64,000 bases of DNA from Arenibacter antarcticus (GCF_041320605.1 NZ_CP166679.1:62001-126000), one strand, 5' to 3'; positions 52,889-63,038 are shown, numbered from the stretch's first letter. Numbers and translations: made by a program. Notes: generated from the letters alone by a model not told the origin.

Positions 52889-54025
52889 TTATTCCGCAAC
52901 CATATCTACTGTTGCCACGGTCCTAAAGCCCAGGTGTTCCAAAGCCGAATCCAAACTAGAGGCCATTCTTGAAGACACCCTATAACTAGCACAATAGGAG
53001 GCGTTACACAAAAAAGACCCACCCTTCATTACTTTTTCTTTGGCATAGGGCATATTGGGATTGTAGGGAGTTTTTGCCCCGGTAGGATTTATTCCAATAG
53101 TATTTTGTTGGGCAATGTCCTTATAATAGTTGGTATTGTACCAGTCGCTGGTCCATTCCCATACATTCCCTGCCATATCGTACAGTCCAAAATCGTTAGG
53201 AGGGTAGGATTTCACCCGTGCCCTCGTTTCAAATCCGTCTGCCATACTATTGTTCACAGGAAATTCGCCTTCCCAAGTATTTGCCATTTGCGAAAGGACG
53301 GTATCGTTATCACCCCAAAAATAAATGCTCCCTTCTTTTTTACCACGTGCTGCCCTTTCCCATTCCGCTTCGGTAGGCAAGCGTCGTCCAGCCCATTCAC
53401 AGTAAGCTTGAGTATCTTCATAAGCTACCTGTACTACAGGTTCATTTTCCCTTCCTTTAATTGAACTTCCCGGACCGTTGGGCTGTTTCCAATTGGCACC
53501 AATGGTCCAATGCCACCATTGTGAGAAATCGTACAAATTGGGTACAGAGCTCTTTGTCTTTTTAAATGTAAGTGCTCCAGGTTGCAAAATAGAATCGTGG
53601 GGTTTTGGTGTGCCTTCAGGCACTTGATGCTTCATTTCCTCCCAATCTATTGCTCTTTCCGCCACGGTTACATACCCGGTTTCCTCAACAAATTTTGCAA
53701 ATTGGGCATTGGTCACCTCCGTTATATCCATAAAAAAACCATCGAGCCCAACCTTGTGTGAAGGTTTCTCATGGTGCATGGCAGTCTCGTCTTGCGGAAC
53801 AGCTCCTTGGGTAAATTCTCCACCGGGAATCCAAACCATACCTTTTGGCGTTTTTACTTCTTCGGGTTGCGCTATCAACAGTTCCACTTTATCTCCTATA
53901 GTGGGAGTGTTCTCTACCATTACCGAGCTTTTCTCCTCCTTTGGTGTTGCATTCTTATTGTTTTCCTTGCATTGTACCATGGTTGCAAGCACTAGAAAAA
54001 CACCTATTAATTTTATATTCTGCAT
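52889..54025 (-). CDS. formylglycine-generating enzyme (sulfatase-modifying factor) lipoprotein
   Basis: The protein has about 378 residues with a lipobox (T-M-V-Q-C). The domain has G-M-V-W-I-P-G-G-E-F, L-P-T-E-A-E-W-E-R-A-A-R, M-A-G-N-V-W-E-W-T and a C-terminal G-G-S-F-L-C-N-A-S-Y-C-A-S-Y-R. The two cysteines match the active-site pair of FGE, so this is a real sulfatase activator and not just a relative. It would oxidise the Cys of the sulfatase at 55514-57076. The start is the Met before Q-N-I-K, which gives the lipoprotein signal; the earlier ATG at 54061 adds 12 residues. Confidence 0.92.
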   Translation of the reverse strand: MQNIKLIGVFLVLATMVQCKENNKNATPKEEKSSVMVENTPTIGDKVELLIAQPEEVKTPKGMVWIPGGEFTQGAVPQDETAMHHEKPSHKVGLDGFFMDITEVTNAQFAKFVEETGYVTVAERAIDWEEMKHQVPEGTPKPHDSILQPGALTFKKTKSSVPNLYDFSQWWHWTIGANWKQPNGPGSSIKGRENEPVVQVAYEDTQAYCEWAGRRLPTEAEWERAARGKKEGSIYFWGDNDTVLSQMANTWEGEFPVNNSMADGFETRARVKSYPPNDFGLYDMAGNVWEWTSDWYNTNYYKDIAQQNTIGINPTGAKTPYNPNMPYAKEKVMKGGSFLCNASYCASYRVSSRMASSLDSALEHLGFRTVATVDMVAE

Positions 54026-54250
54026 TACACTATTTTTTACAAAGATTAAATTTAAAATCATATGAACAAGTAGATTCTATTACTATTCCCTTTTCACAAC
54101 CCATTACCACCACCTAGTAAAGACTTACTGTTGGCACTCCAAAGAACAGAAGGAACCAAAATTAAAAACAATAAATTCCCGCCGGATAAGCGTCGAAATT
54201 TGGTCTAACGTTTGTGCTACTTATCGTTATAATTATACTGGATTATAAAG

Positions 54251-55228
54251 TTACTCTTGGTATATGAATTCCATTTTATAGTCACTTCCCGCCACTTTCA
54301 TAATGGTACTATACACGTATTCGCAAACCTTTTTTTGCCCTTTAAAATTAATTAGGTCCACTGTATCTTCAGGAGTGTGGTATTGTGGATGTCCACCAGT
54401 ATGGATCCCGAGTACTGAAATGTTTTTCTCATAAAATGAAACATGATCAGACCCACCAACCGATCCAGCATGTACAATTGGCGATAGGTTTAAAGGCGGC
54501 CCCAGCTCTTTCATTAATTCTACACCGTTAGGAAAAGTACCTGCCCCACCCATATAAACATGATTTTCGCCATTTAACCTACCCACCATATCCATGTTGA
54601 TCATTAATTTGATCTGGGATAAGGGCACCACTGAATTCTCCACAAAATACCTACTTCCCAACAATCCTTGCTCTTCGGCCCCAAAGGCTACTAAAAGCAC
54701 AGAGCGTTTTAATGCTGATTTATTTGCCATTAGTTTTTCCGCAATTTCCAATAAGGCTGAAGTTCCGCTGGCATTATCGTCTGCTCCGTGATGAATGGCA
54801 ATTTTATCGGATTTGGAGGAAGGCCCTCCACCAGTTCCCAAGTGATCGTAATGTGCCCCTAACACCACATATTCCTTTTTTAATTCGGGATCGTTCCCCT
54901 CAATTAGGCCAATTACGTTCCAAGTCTTCACCTCTTTTTTTGGTATTGCCCCCTTTTTCACTCGAAGTTTAGCGGTGAAAGTTTGTTTATAGGACTCATT
55001 GAAAGATGAGACGCCCGCTTTCTTAAAATCCTTTATAATATAGGATACAATTTTTCTATTGATTTTTCCACCAGGATAGCGACCCGAGTTTTTATTGGAC
55101 GTTAAAAAAACAATATGATCTTTAAGTTCCTTTTCTGTGATTTCTTCTTGAGCGATTAAAAAATTCACTCCTAGACCAATAAGCAACAAGGTGATATAAA
55201 ATCTCCTCCGGTAAAACTCCTTATACAT
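54251..55228 (-). CDS. secreted M28-family metallopeptidase
   Basis: This 325-residue protein has a signal peptide ending near L-I-A-Q. The M28 zinc motifs are in order: V-L-G-A-H-Y-D-H-L-G, H-H-G-A-D-D-N-A-S-G-T-S-A, F-G-A-E-E-Q-G-L-L-G and M-I-N-M-D-M-V-G. It is an exported aminopeptidase or carboxypeptidase. Its location between a sulfatase and FGE suggests a role in degrading glycoprotein-like matter, though the exact substrate is unknown. Confidence 0.93.
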   Translation of the reverse strand: MYKEFYRRRFYITLLLIGLGVNFLIAQEEITEKELKDHIVFLTSNKNSGRYPGGKINRKIVSYIIKDFKKAGVSSFNESYKQTFTAKLRVKKGAIPKKEVKTWNVIGLIEGNDPELKKEYVVLGAHYDHLGTGGGPSSKSDKIAIHHGADDNASGTSALLEIAEKLMANKSALKRSVLLVAFGAEEQGLLGSRYFVENSVVPLSQIKLMINMDMVGRLNGENHVYMGGAGTFPNGVELMKELGPPLNLSPIVHAGSVGGSDHVSFYEKNISVLGIHTGGHPQYHTPEDTVDLINFKGQKKVCEYVYSTIMKVAGSDYKMEFIYQE

Positions 55229-55279
55229 AAAGCACTCTTTTTTAAGTAGGTAAAATTACCATTATTTCCCATTCTGTAA

Positions 55280-55513
55280 GAATAGAGAGGAAAGAAAAGA
55301 GTTGGCAGTGGCCAGTAGCCAATTTAGTCGAAAAGTTCAAAGTCTAAGGTCTATGATTGCATTTAGTGTTTTCCCAGTTACCAAATTGACTCATTTCCAA
55401 ATTATCAAATTGCTATATTAACCAATTGATATATTGATTCATTGATCCATTGTTACATTTCCACATTACTTCATTGATACATTTTCATATTAACTAATTT
55501 CCAAATCATCAAA
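55280..55513 (-). repeat. composite 3' repeat element D
   Basis: On the minus strand it begins at the TAA of the sulfatase. About thirteen consecutive 8-mers follow (for example ATGTATCA, ATGAAGTA, ATGTGGAA, ATGTAACA, ATGGATCA, ATGAATCA), then a segment of about 85 bp nearly identical to one in element E. It ends with TTGGCTACTGGCCACTGCCA-type 7-mers and a pyrimidine tract. The longest clean 8-mer run of all five lies here. Confidence 0.85.
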
Positions 55514-57076
55514 TTAATTTATGAATCCTTCCTTTAGACCGGGAATTTTAAACTTATCGATTTCGGGTTCGGTATGTTCGCTATCTATGATTTTGGCAGC
55601 TTTCGCAATAACTTCAGGATGTTGGTCAGCTATATTCAGGGTCTCCCCAATATCTGTCTTAAGGTTATATAGTTCTAAAGTTGGCTCACTTTTAGGATCC
55701 TTTAGGCCTGTCCGAACCACTTTATAATCCCCCATACGTATGGCCAGTTGTCCTCCATATTCTGGGAATTCCCAATATAGGAAGTCGTGCTGATTCTGTT
55801 TGTTGTCGGAAAATAAGGTAGGCATAAAACTAATTCCGTCTGTATGTGCAGGTTTTTCATACCCCGCAATATCGGCTAGGGTAGCCATCACATCATAGTG
55901 CACGGAAATATGGTCTGTAGTGGTACCCGGTTTTATATGTCCGGGCCAAGTAGCGATCATAGGCACTCGAATGCCTCCTTCATATACAAACCCCTTGCCC
56001 TTACCGCGTTCACTTTTAAAAGGCTTGGCACTATTGAACCATGGAGAATCTGACCCTCCATTAAAGGTAGGCCCGTTATCCGAAGTAAAAACTATTAAGG
56101 TATTGTCGTAGATACCTTCTGACTTTAACTGTGCCACAAGCTTCCCAATATTTTCATCCAAATAGGATATCATAGCGGCATAGCCAGCATGCGGATTTTG
56201 ATGGGGGAAATATCCCTTCTCCCCTAAATAGGGTTCTTCCTTTCCAAATTTGTTTATGTAATAATCTACCCAATTTTTAGGGGCCTGAATTGCCGCATGG
56301 GGAATTGGTGTTGCCCAATACACAAAAAAGGGGTTTTCGGTATTCCTATCTACAAAACCACTCAGCTCTTTGAACATGAGGTCTGGGGCATATTCATTTA
56401 AAGTATAAGCAGCGTAACTATTGGGATCATTAATATCTGCCCCTTGTAGCAACTTCGTATTGGGAGCAATGGTATCGTTGTTTAAATGCACCCGATTTTC
56501 ATTCTTGTACAAGTGCAAGGGGTAGTAGGTATGTGCCTGTCTTTGACAATTATATCCAAAAAAGTAATCGAATCCCATTTTTGTTGGAATGGAATTGGTA
56601 TGTGGGGCACCAAGTCCCCATTTACCAAAAATAGCGGTCGTATAGCCTACTTCCTTTAATTTCTGGGCTATGGTAACGGTACTATCGGGCATAGGACGTT
56701 GACCTTCTAAAGTAGAGTCTTTGGCCATGGCGGTATAGCTCCCCACCTGTCCCCTATCTCCCCATTCGTCGTTGCCCCTTATATAAGCCTTCCCAGAATG
56801 AGTCCCGGTGAGCAGCATATATCGTGCAGGTGCACATACCGGGGCACTGGTATAATGTTGGGTAAACAACATTCCCTCCTTTGCCAAGGCATCTATATTT
56901 GGGGTTTCTATTTTTTCTTGACCATAGGCCCCAATTTCAGCATATCCAAGGTCATCGGCCAGAATATAAATGATATTTGGTCTAGCTGCGTTGGTTACCA
57001 CCTCCTTATTTTCATTGTGTTCCTTACAAGAAAAAAGTACAAGGAAAATTAAAATTATAAAAATTGACTTACGCAT
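55514..57076 (-). CDS. type I sulfatase lipoprotein (arylsulfatase family)
   Basis: This 520-residue protein has a lipobox at Cys17 (L-F-S-C). P-N-I-I-Y-I-L-A-D-D-L-G-Y near residues 33-45 has the metal-binding Asp pair, and C-A-P-A-R (residues 81-85) is the formylglycine site. The residue to be modified is a Cys, so the FGE in this locus is needed. G-F-D-Y-F-F-G-Y and F-T-S-D-N-G-P-T are further family blocks. It should remove sulfate from a glycan at the cell surface or in the periplasm. The exact subfamily (possibly a galactosamine or galactose sulfatase) cannot be settled by eye. Confidence 0.95.
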   Translation of the reverse strand: MRKSIFIILIFLVLFSCKEHNENKEVVTNAARPNIIYILADDLGYAEIGAYGQEKIETPNIDALAKEGMLFTQHYTSAPVCAPARYMLLTGTHSGKAYIRGNDEWGDRGQVGSYTAMAKDSTLEGQRPMPDSTVTIAQKLKEVGYTTAIFGKWGLGAPHTNSIPTKMGFDYFFGYNCQRQAHTYYPLHLYKNENRVHLNNDTIAPNTKLLQGADINDPNSYAAYTLNEYAPDLMFKELSGFVDRNTENPFFVYWATPIPHAAIQAPKNWVDYYINKFGKEEPYLGEKGYFPHQNPHAGYAAMISYLDENIGKLVAQLKSEGIYDNTLIVFTSDNGPTFNGGSDSPWFNSAKPFKSERGKGKGFVYEGGIRVPMIATWPGHIKPGTTTDHISVHYDVMATLADIAGYEKPAHTDGISFMPTLFSDNKQNQHDFLYWEFPEYGGQLAIRMGDYKVVRTGLKDPKSEPTLELYNLKTDIGETLNIADQHPEVIAKAAKIIDSEHTEPEIDKFKIPGLKEGFIN

Positions 57077-57109
57077 AATTATATAGTTTCTTGTTTAGTC
57101 CGCTTAAAA

Positions 57110-57278
57110 AGCTCAGGTTGTTCAGTATTCAGTTTTCGGTTGGCAATTTTCAGTAGCCAGTTTAGTCGAAAAGTTCAAAGTCTAATGTCAAAGGCCTATG
57201 ATTTCATTTAGTATTTTCCCAGTTACCAAATTAATTCATTGGTAAATTTGCAAATCAATCCATTGGTACATTGGTACA
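57110..57278 (-). repeat. composite 3' repeat element E
   Basis: On the minus strand it begins at the TGA of the DUF3472 gene with ATGTACCA, ATGGATTG, ATTTGCAA, ATTTACCA and ATGAATTA. The block shared with element D follows (TTCAAAGTC and TTTAGTCG words on the plus strand). 7-mers ACTGAAA, ATTGCCA, ACCGAAA, ACTGAAT and ACTGAAC come next, then AACCTGA. The 7-mers here are degenerate, not the exact GCTACTG of element A. Confidence 0.85.
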
Positions 57279-58610
57279 TCATAATTTTTCAAGGGATGAA
57301 AAATCAATTTTTGGAGGAGTTCCATTGGCGGTTCTTTCGTGAAAGGTATCTACCGTGGTCATTTCATCAAAAAATCCACAGTTTTTCATAAAGAAGGCAT
57401 TCCCCTTGGCCCCACCGGCATAATCATCCCTAGACCCTTTTCTTGCCGTTGCATCTGCTGTAAATTTAGCTTCTGTTAGCTCATGCCAATCCCCATTGGT
57501 ATCCAATATCCATTGATTGCCATAGACTGCCATTCTGGATACGGGTCCCATTTCTGTTCTGAAATTTTCCAAGAAAGAGTGTGGTCTTTTTAGATAAGTG
57601 CTTGTATGAGGTCTTCTAAAACTGGCAATTAAATTCCATTCCGAGGTTTCCGTATCGTAAAAATATGCAGTATAGTCGGTGGAATTATTTTCGGAGGGTT
57701 CCCCTTTCAATAAAAATCGATACGTATTTCCTGCTTTCCAATTAAACACCTTATAACTTTGTCCGCCGGAACCTTCGTTGCCAAATTCGCCAGTGGTAAC
57801 TCCCTCTCCTTTCCCAAGCATAATAATTTTATACTCATCGGGGATACTTTTTGGATCTTGTGTTTCATAGGGACTCCATACGGAGAATAAGATTCTTCTT
57901 TCCGTGGGAGAATTTACCTGCATTCCAAAATAGCCTTCTCCAAATCCATTAGCCATATAATAAGATCCAATAATATCTTCGTTTTCGGGAACGGTTATTT
58001 CGTTATAGAACCAGAGGATATCCTTCTCTTGAGGGGGCGTATAGGTAAGGTGTACAGAGGGCCCTCTTCGTCCCCAATAAAAATCTTCCTTCACATAGGT
58101 AAATTCGCCTTCCGTTGCCGCACCGCCAACAAGAAAATCGGTAACCATTGCGAAACTTTCGCCCGATTTCTCTATGCCTTCAATTTCCACAAAATGGTAT
58201 CCAGGTTCCTTTATCCTAAACCTTCCAACTTCAACCGTTTCAAAATCGGCGTTAGAAACTTCAATAGTTTTAGAGTCTTCTCCCACAGTAATTTTTAGCG
58301 TCGAAGTTCCAGAAGGAACTTTTAAGTTTAAACCAACATTTAAATCTCCGGTTTCTTCTGTCTTAAAGTAGGTCCTTATTATATCATCCGAATTTTGCCA
58401 GTTACGTATTCCAGCCTCAGATATGAGCTTATGATTTTGCTCCAAATTACGTACTACCCAACTATTCCCTCCTGGTTTTATAGCAACAGGGAGTTCCAAG
58501 GGCTTAGTGGTTATTTCTTGATGCTCCATATTCTTTGGCAAGGAGTTACAGGAAGAACCCAAAATAAATATCGCTCCAATTACAACGGAGACAAGCTGCT
58601 TATTAGTCAT
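57279..58610 (-). CDS. DUF3472/DUF5077 lipoprotein
   Basis: The protein has about 443 residues with a lipoprotein signal (F-I-L-G-S-S-C). An N-terminal DUF5077-like beta domain (about 45-165) is followed by a DUF3472 domain (about 190-330; Y-M-A-N-G-F-G-E-G-Y-F-G-M-Q and P-T-E-R-R-I-L-F-S-V-W-S). Such proteins occur beside glycan-degradation genes; the biochemical role is not known. The start is placed at M-T-N-K-Q, which gives the lipobox signal; an upstream ATG at 58661 adds 17 basic residues. Confidence 0.88.
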   Translation of the reverse strand: MTNKQLVSVVIGAIFILGSSCNSLPKNMEHQEITTKPLELPVAIKPGGNSWVVRNLEQNHKLISEAGIRNWQNSDDIIRTYFKTEETGDLNVGLNLKVPSGTSTLKITVGEDSKTIEVSNADFETVEVGRFRIKEPGYHFVEIEGIEKSGESFAMVTDFLVGGAATEGEFTYVKEDFYWGRRGPSVHLTYTPPQEKDILWFYNEITVPENEDIIGSYYMANGFGEGYFGMQVNSPTERRILFSVWSPYETQDPKSIPDEYKIIMLGKGEGVTTGEFGNEGSGGQSYKVFNWKAGNTYRFLLKGEPSENNSTDYTAYFYDTETSEWNLIASFRRPHTSTYLKRPHSFLENFRTEMGPVSRMAVYGNQWILDTNGDWHELTEAKFTADATARKGSRDDYAGGAKGNAFFMKNCGFFDEMTTVDTFHERTANGTPPKIDFSSLEKL

Positions 58611-58907
58611 CCAATAATAAATGGCACTCTTTCTCGGGCTGAAGGTCATCATCTTAAACATAAATTGTATCTGTTAATTATAAAGTATGGATAGTTGCGT
58701 GTTTACACATGGTTGTACCATTGCATATTTACTTTTCAAAACTAGCTAATCCAACTCCAAAAACATAGCAAAAGTTCTATTAAAACCGACTTTTTCCTTA
58801 GGTTTTGTCCTCCGCCCAAATACCAAATACGCAGCCAAATTATATGGAGAGAGCCTAGTAGAGGTGGTAATCGATTAAATGGATGCACTATATCTCCCTT
58901 GAAAAAA

Positions 58908-61900
58908 TTATTTAGTGATAAGATCGGTCGGATTTATTAAGTCCGATTTACCCCTATATTTCCCGGGGGTTACCCCATGTTCCTTTTTAAATGCTTTAGA
59001 GAAATACTTAGGATCGTTAAACCCTACCAAAAAAGCAGTTTCAGATACCGAGTAGTTACATTCGGCAAGTAAAATAGCTGCTTTTTTTAAGCGCATGGTC
59101 CGCACAAAATCTACTATTTTTTTACCGGTTAAACTCTGAAATTTTCTGTAAATGGCAGAATAGCTCATATTTAGACTAGCGGAAAGGTCATCTAATTTAA
59201 AATCAGGATTACTAATTTCTTCTTCTATCAGGGCCACCAGTTTTTCCAAAAATATTGCATCCTGCGATATAGTAGGCCCATCTTTAGGCGTACTTATTAG
59301 ATCGTTCTTATACTTAAGGACCAAGCGATCGTTTTTAGTGACAATATTATTCACTTTCAGGATCAATTCGTTAATCTTAAAAGGTTTCCCAATAAACTCT
59401 ATAGCTCCTGCACGTAGTCCCATCAACTTGCTCTGGTGCGTCTTTTTCGCCGTCAACATTATAATTGGGATATGGGCGGTTGCCTCATTTTTCTGTAGGT
59501 TGGCACTCATTTCTATACCATCCATTTTTGACATCATCACATCTGTGATAATAATATTCGGCTGATTTTCCATGGCCAATTGCAACCCTTCTTCCCCGTT
59601 TTCAGCCAATAGTACATTGTAATACCCCAAAAATATATCGCGTAAGGAAATCTGCAATTCGAAATTATCCTCTACGATCAATAGCGTTTTAGTCAATTTC
59701 TTAGAATGTTCTTGTGGTTTAGGAATACTAAAGTCTATATTTTCTTTGTCAATGGGATATTCTAATATTGACTCATGCTCTATAGATTGTGATGCAATAA
59801 TCTCTCCTTCTTTTATGGGTAAGTAGATAGAGAAGCAGGCCCCTTTATCGATTTCAGATGTAACATCGATCTTCCCCTCATGGAGATCAACGAGTTCTTT
59901 GGTCAATGCCAAACCAATACCGGTCCCTAGGCTCTCCTTTCCGGAATTGGCCTGATAGAATAATTGAAAAATATTATCCAATTCACTCTTTGGGATTCCA
60001 GGGCCTGAATCGGTAACGCTTATTTTAATCATTCTATTCTCTTCTTCCACCTCAACCTCAAACAAAACGGCCCCTTCTTTGGGCGTAAATTTAAACGCGT
60101 TAGATAAAAGGTTAAATACAATATGCTCCAATTTATCCCTGTCATACCACATCACCAGATCTTCTTTGGGATAGTTACATTTAAAACTGATTCCCTTAAA
60201 TTTTGCCTGTTCGTTAAAAGCATTTGCTATTTCTCTTAAATGGCCTATTATATTTACCTGAGTAGGACGGAGCACCAACTTATCCAATTCTTTATCCCGT
60301 AAGGAGGTGAGTTCAAAAACAATGCGCGACAATCTTTTAGCATTGTTAGAAATTAACCGGAGTCGCTGCTGCAACAATTCATTGCCATTTTTCATGGCAC
60401 GTGCCATCATATCTTCTAGCGGAATTAAAATCAAGGTTAATGGCGTTTGGATCTCGTGCGACATTTTAGCAAAGAAGTTCATTTTTAGGGCGTATATTTC
60501 CTTTTCATGATGGTGCTGTAATTTCTCCGCTTGCATCTTATTTCTAATTCGGGCCCACAGAAATATACCATATAGTAGCCCACACCCTAAAATAAAGTAA
60601 AATAAATGCGCCCATCCAGTATTCCAAAAAGGTTCTGAAATGCGGATGGCAACAGATTTTTGCTCGATATCCCATTTTCCGGTCTTGGTACCCGCCCGTA
60701 CCTCGAAAATATAATCTCCGGGTGGAATGTTAGTATAGGTTGCCAAGCGTTCATTCCCAGCAAAAATCCACGAATCGTTAAAGCCCTTCAGTCGATACCC
60801 GTAATTATAATTGGAAAAAAGAATATTATCGATGGCTAAAAACCGTAAGGAAAAGGAGGATTGATCGTATTTCAAATTCAATTGCTCTATTTTCTCCAGA
60901 CCATCCTGTAGTTGTTCAGGAACTACTGCAATGGCAGGTTGGTTCAAAATCTCCATACCTTCTATAACCAATTCTGCAGAAAATTCTTCTTTCCGGATCA
61001 GTTCCGGTTTAAAATAGTTAACACCATTTAAGCCCCCAAAATAGAAATACCCGTCACTCCCCTTATGTGCGCTCCGTTGCATAAAAAAATCACTCTGAAG
61101 GCCGTCTCTCTCTTGGTATACCTTAACAATAGAGTCTGCTATATTGTAATGCCATAGCCCAGTAGTAGACCCCAACCATATATTATCTTGATCTTTTTGC
61201 AGTATCGATTTAAAAACGGGGGCCTTTGGACTGTTATCAAAACCATTATTCGCAGAAGTTTGCAACTTCACCAACTGAATTTGTTCTCTGTCAATATTAA
61301 ATTTAGCCAATCGTCCATTAACCGATATCATCCAAATAGTTTCATCCCCAACACTTGCCATTGCCAAAATATCATTATTTTTATTGGTCAATTCTTGCTC
61401 GTTTAAGTTCGTATATCGCCTAAAGCTAGACCTAGAAAAATCTGTTTTGTTTTCATTAAACTTAAACAAGCCACCACCATTTGTAGCCACCCAAATATTT
61501 TGACTTGTATCTTCCACAATACTTTGGGATATATTCCCCACTAGTCCATTAGAGTTATTTCCAAACTCAGCCAAGAGCGTATTACTATCCAAAAAGACAA
61601 ATAACCCTTGATCGGTTGTTACCCACATTCTATTTTGGGAATCACGGAATATAAAACGGACATCTTGCACACTATGTCCATTTGCATCAACCAACACCTT
61701 TTTCTGGAAGCTATTTCGCCTGCTATTATAAATGTGAAGTCCATTTTGATACGTACCCACCCAAATATTACTATCCTTATCTTCGTTAATAGAATGGATA
61801 TAGAATCCCTTATGAAGCAATGTGTTCTCGAAAAATTTATTACTAGACCCAAATTCGGGTATCTTGGACAGCCCCTCTCCATCCGTACCTATCCAAAGGG

Positions 61901-63038
61901 TTCCGTCATTTGCTTTATAAGACGACAATATTCTTGTTGGTTTTAAACTGACCGTTCCAGGATGATAATTTATGTGGTTGTCCGACTTCCTAAGTACATT
62001 TATATCTCCATAATTGGTTAGCACCCACAAATTGTTCCTTAGGTCTTCATTTATATGGATTACCGTATTGGTACTTAAAGAAAACATGTTTAGGTCATTA
62101 TGCCTATATATTCTCACTGCTCCAGATATGGGGTCTACCCTATATAGCCCATTACCGTCTGTACCCAACCATACAAAACCATCCACGTCACAATACATGG
62201 CACTGAACAGCTCATTAATTTGGCCCTTTGGCTGGATTTTAAAAAGCGTATTCTGCACAAAGGCTTCCTTATCAAAATCATAAACTAAAATCCCCAAGCT
62301 AACATAAGAGGATCCTACCCACAACCGATCTTGCTTATCTAAGAGCAACAAGGTATTGTCGGATAAGGAGTAATCATACGGGAAATTCAATATATTCTTG
62401 GTTTTATCCTGTAAGTCATACAAATATATGGGCCCCTTATAAGTGCTTAGGATCAACTGCTTAGATTGTCTAACTACCATAGAGCTTATCCCATACCTAC
62501 CATGTCCTGTAATTGGTATGCTGGTTATACTATCCATCTTTCTTTGGGCATGGTCATAAGAATAGACTACTCCCGTTTTCGTAGCCATCCAAATTTTATC
62601 ACCATCGGGAGATACTTCCTCTATAGAATAATTCTTTGCAAATCCTTGTATATGTTGATCAAGGGGTGAAAATGTCCCATTCTTTTGCAAGAAAGAAAGG
62701 TCTCCGTTAAGGGAAAGTGCCCAAATTACGCCGAGACCGTCCCTAAAAACAGATTTCACTTCATCGGAGGAAACCGCGTTGTTAAAAATGCGGTCTCTGG
62801 GGATAAATTCAAAATTATAACCATCGTATTTGGATATTCCGGAGGCATGGGCCAACCAGATATACCCCATATCATCTTGAACCGAATGGGTGACCTTAAC
62901 ACTTTGGTTGTTTATATTAAATGGTAGTCTTACGAAATTGGAAGGGTTTTGCGAAAAAAGAAACACTCCGCACATATGCATTATCAGCACAATAAGACGC
63001 CTTTTCCATACTACTGATTCCAATTTGGTGTGCATCAT
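58908..63038 (-). CDS. hybrid two-component system sensor (HTCS)
   Basis: This 1376-residue single protein has a signal/anchor and a large periplasmic two-component-regulator propeller region (repeats like W-V-G-T-Y-Q-N-G-L and I-W-V-A-T-N-G-G-G-L, about residues 40-690). A Y_Y_Y domain (about 700-800) and a transmembrane helix (about 807-828) follow. Next come the kinase with His861 in S-H-E-I-Q-T-P-L-T-L-I, a receiver (I-I-I-T-D-V-M-M-S) and a C-terminal AraC helix-turn-helix (P-G-K-Y-R). HTCS proteins sense glycan fragments and switch on polysaccharide loci. It is divergent from the partial GH109-like gene, which may be a target. Confidence 0.95.
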   Translation of the reverse strand: MMHTKLESVVWKRRLIVLIMHMCGVFLFSQNPSNFVRLPFNINNQSVKVTHSVQDDMGYIWLAHASGISKYDGYNFEFIPRDRIFNNAVSSDEVKSVFRDGLGVIWALSLNGDLSFLQKNGTFSPLDQHIQGFAKNYSIEEVSPDGDKIWMATKTGVVYSYDHAQRKMDSITSIPITGHGRYGISSMVVRQSKQLILSTYKGPIYLYDLQDKTKNILNFPYDYSLSDNTLLLLDKQDRLWVGSSYVSLGILVYDFDKEAFVQNTLFKIQPKGQINELFSAMYCDVDGFVWLGTDGNGLYRVDPISGAVRIYRHNDLNMFSLSTNTVIHINEDLRNNLWVLTNYGDINVLRKSDNHINYHPGTVSLKPTRILSSYKANDGTLWIGTDGEGLSKIPEFGSSNKFFENTLLHKGFYIHSINEDKDSNIWVGTYQNGLHIYNSRRNSFQKKVLVDANGHSVQDVRFIFRDSQNRMWVTTDQGLFVFLDSNTLLAEFGNNSNGLVGNISQSIVEDTSQNIWVATNGGGLFKFNENKTDFSRSSFRRYTNLNEQELTNKNNDILAMASVGDETIWMISVNGRLAKFNIDREQIQLVKLQTSANNGFDNSPKAPVFKSILQKDQDNIWLGSTTGLWHYNIADSIVKVYQERDGLQSDFFMQRSAHKGSDGYFYFGGLNGVNYFKPELIRKEEFSAELVIEGMEILNQPAIAVVPEQLQDGLEKIEQLNLKYDQSSFSLRFLAIDNILFSNYNYGYRLKGFNDSWIFAGNERLATYTNIPPGDYIFEVRAGTKTGKWDIEQKSVAIRISEPFWNTGWAHLFYFILGCGLLYGIFLWARIRNKMQAEKLQHHHEKEIYALKMNFFAKMSHEIQTPLTLILIPLEDMMARAMKNGNELLQQRLRLISNNAKRLSRIVFELTSLRDKELDKLVLRPTQVNIIGHLREIANAFNEQAKFKGISFKCNYPKEDLVMWYDRDKLEHIVFNLLSNAFKFTPKEGAVLFEVEVEEENRMIKISVTDSGPGIPKSELDNIFQLFYQANSGKESLGTGIGLALTKELVDLHEGKIDVTSEIDKGACFSIYLPIKEGEIIASQSIEHESILEYPIDKENIDFSIPKPQEHSKKLTKTLLIVEDNFELQISLRDIFLGYYNVLLAENGEEGLQLAMENQPNIIITDVMMSKMDGIEMSANLQKNEATAHIPIIMLTAKKTHQSKLMGLRAGAIEFIGKPFKINELILKVNNIVTKNDRLVLKYKNDLISTPKDGPTISQDAIFLEKLVALIEEEISNPDFKLDDLSASLNMSYSAIYRKFQSLTGKKIVDFVRTMRLKKAAILLAECNYSVSETAFLVGFNDPKYFSKAFKKEHGVTPGKYRGKSDLINPTDLITK

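Noticed and set aside
53105-53464. 119-codon plus-strand frame within the FGE gene
   Set aside because: Antisense shadow of the clearly coding FGE sequence.
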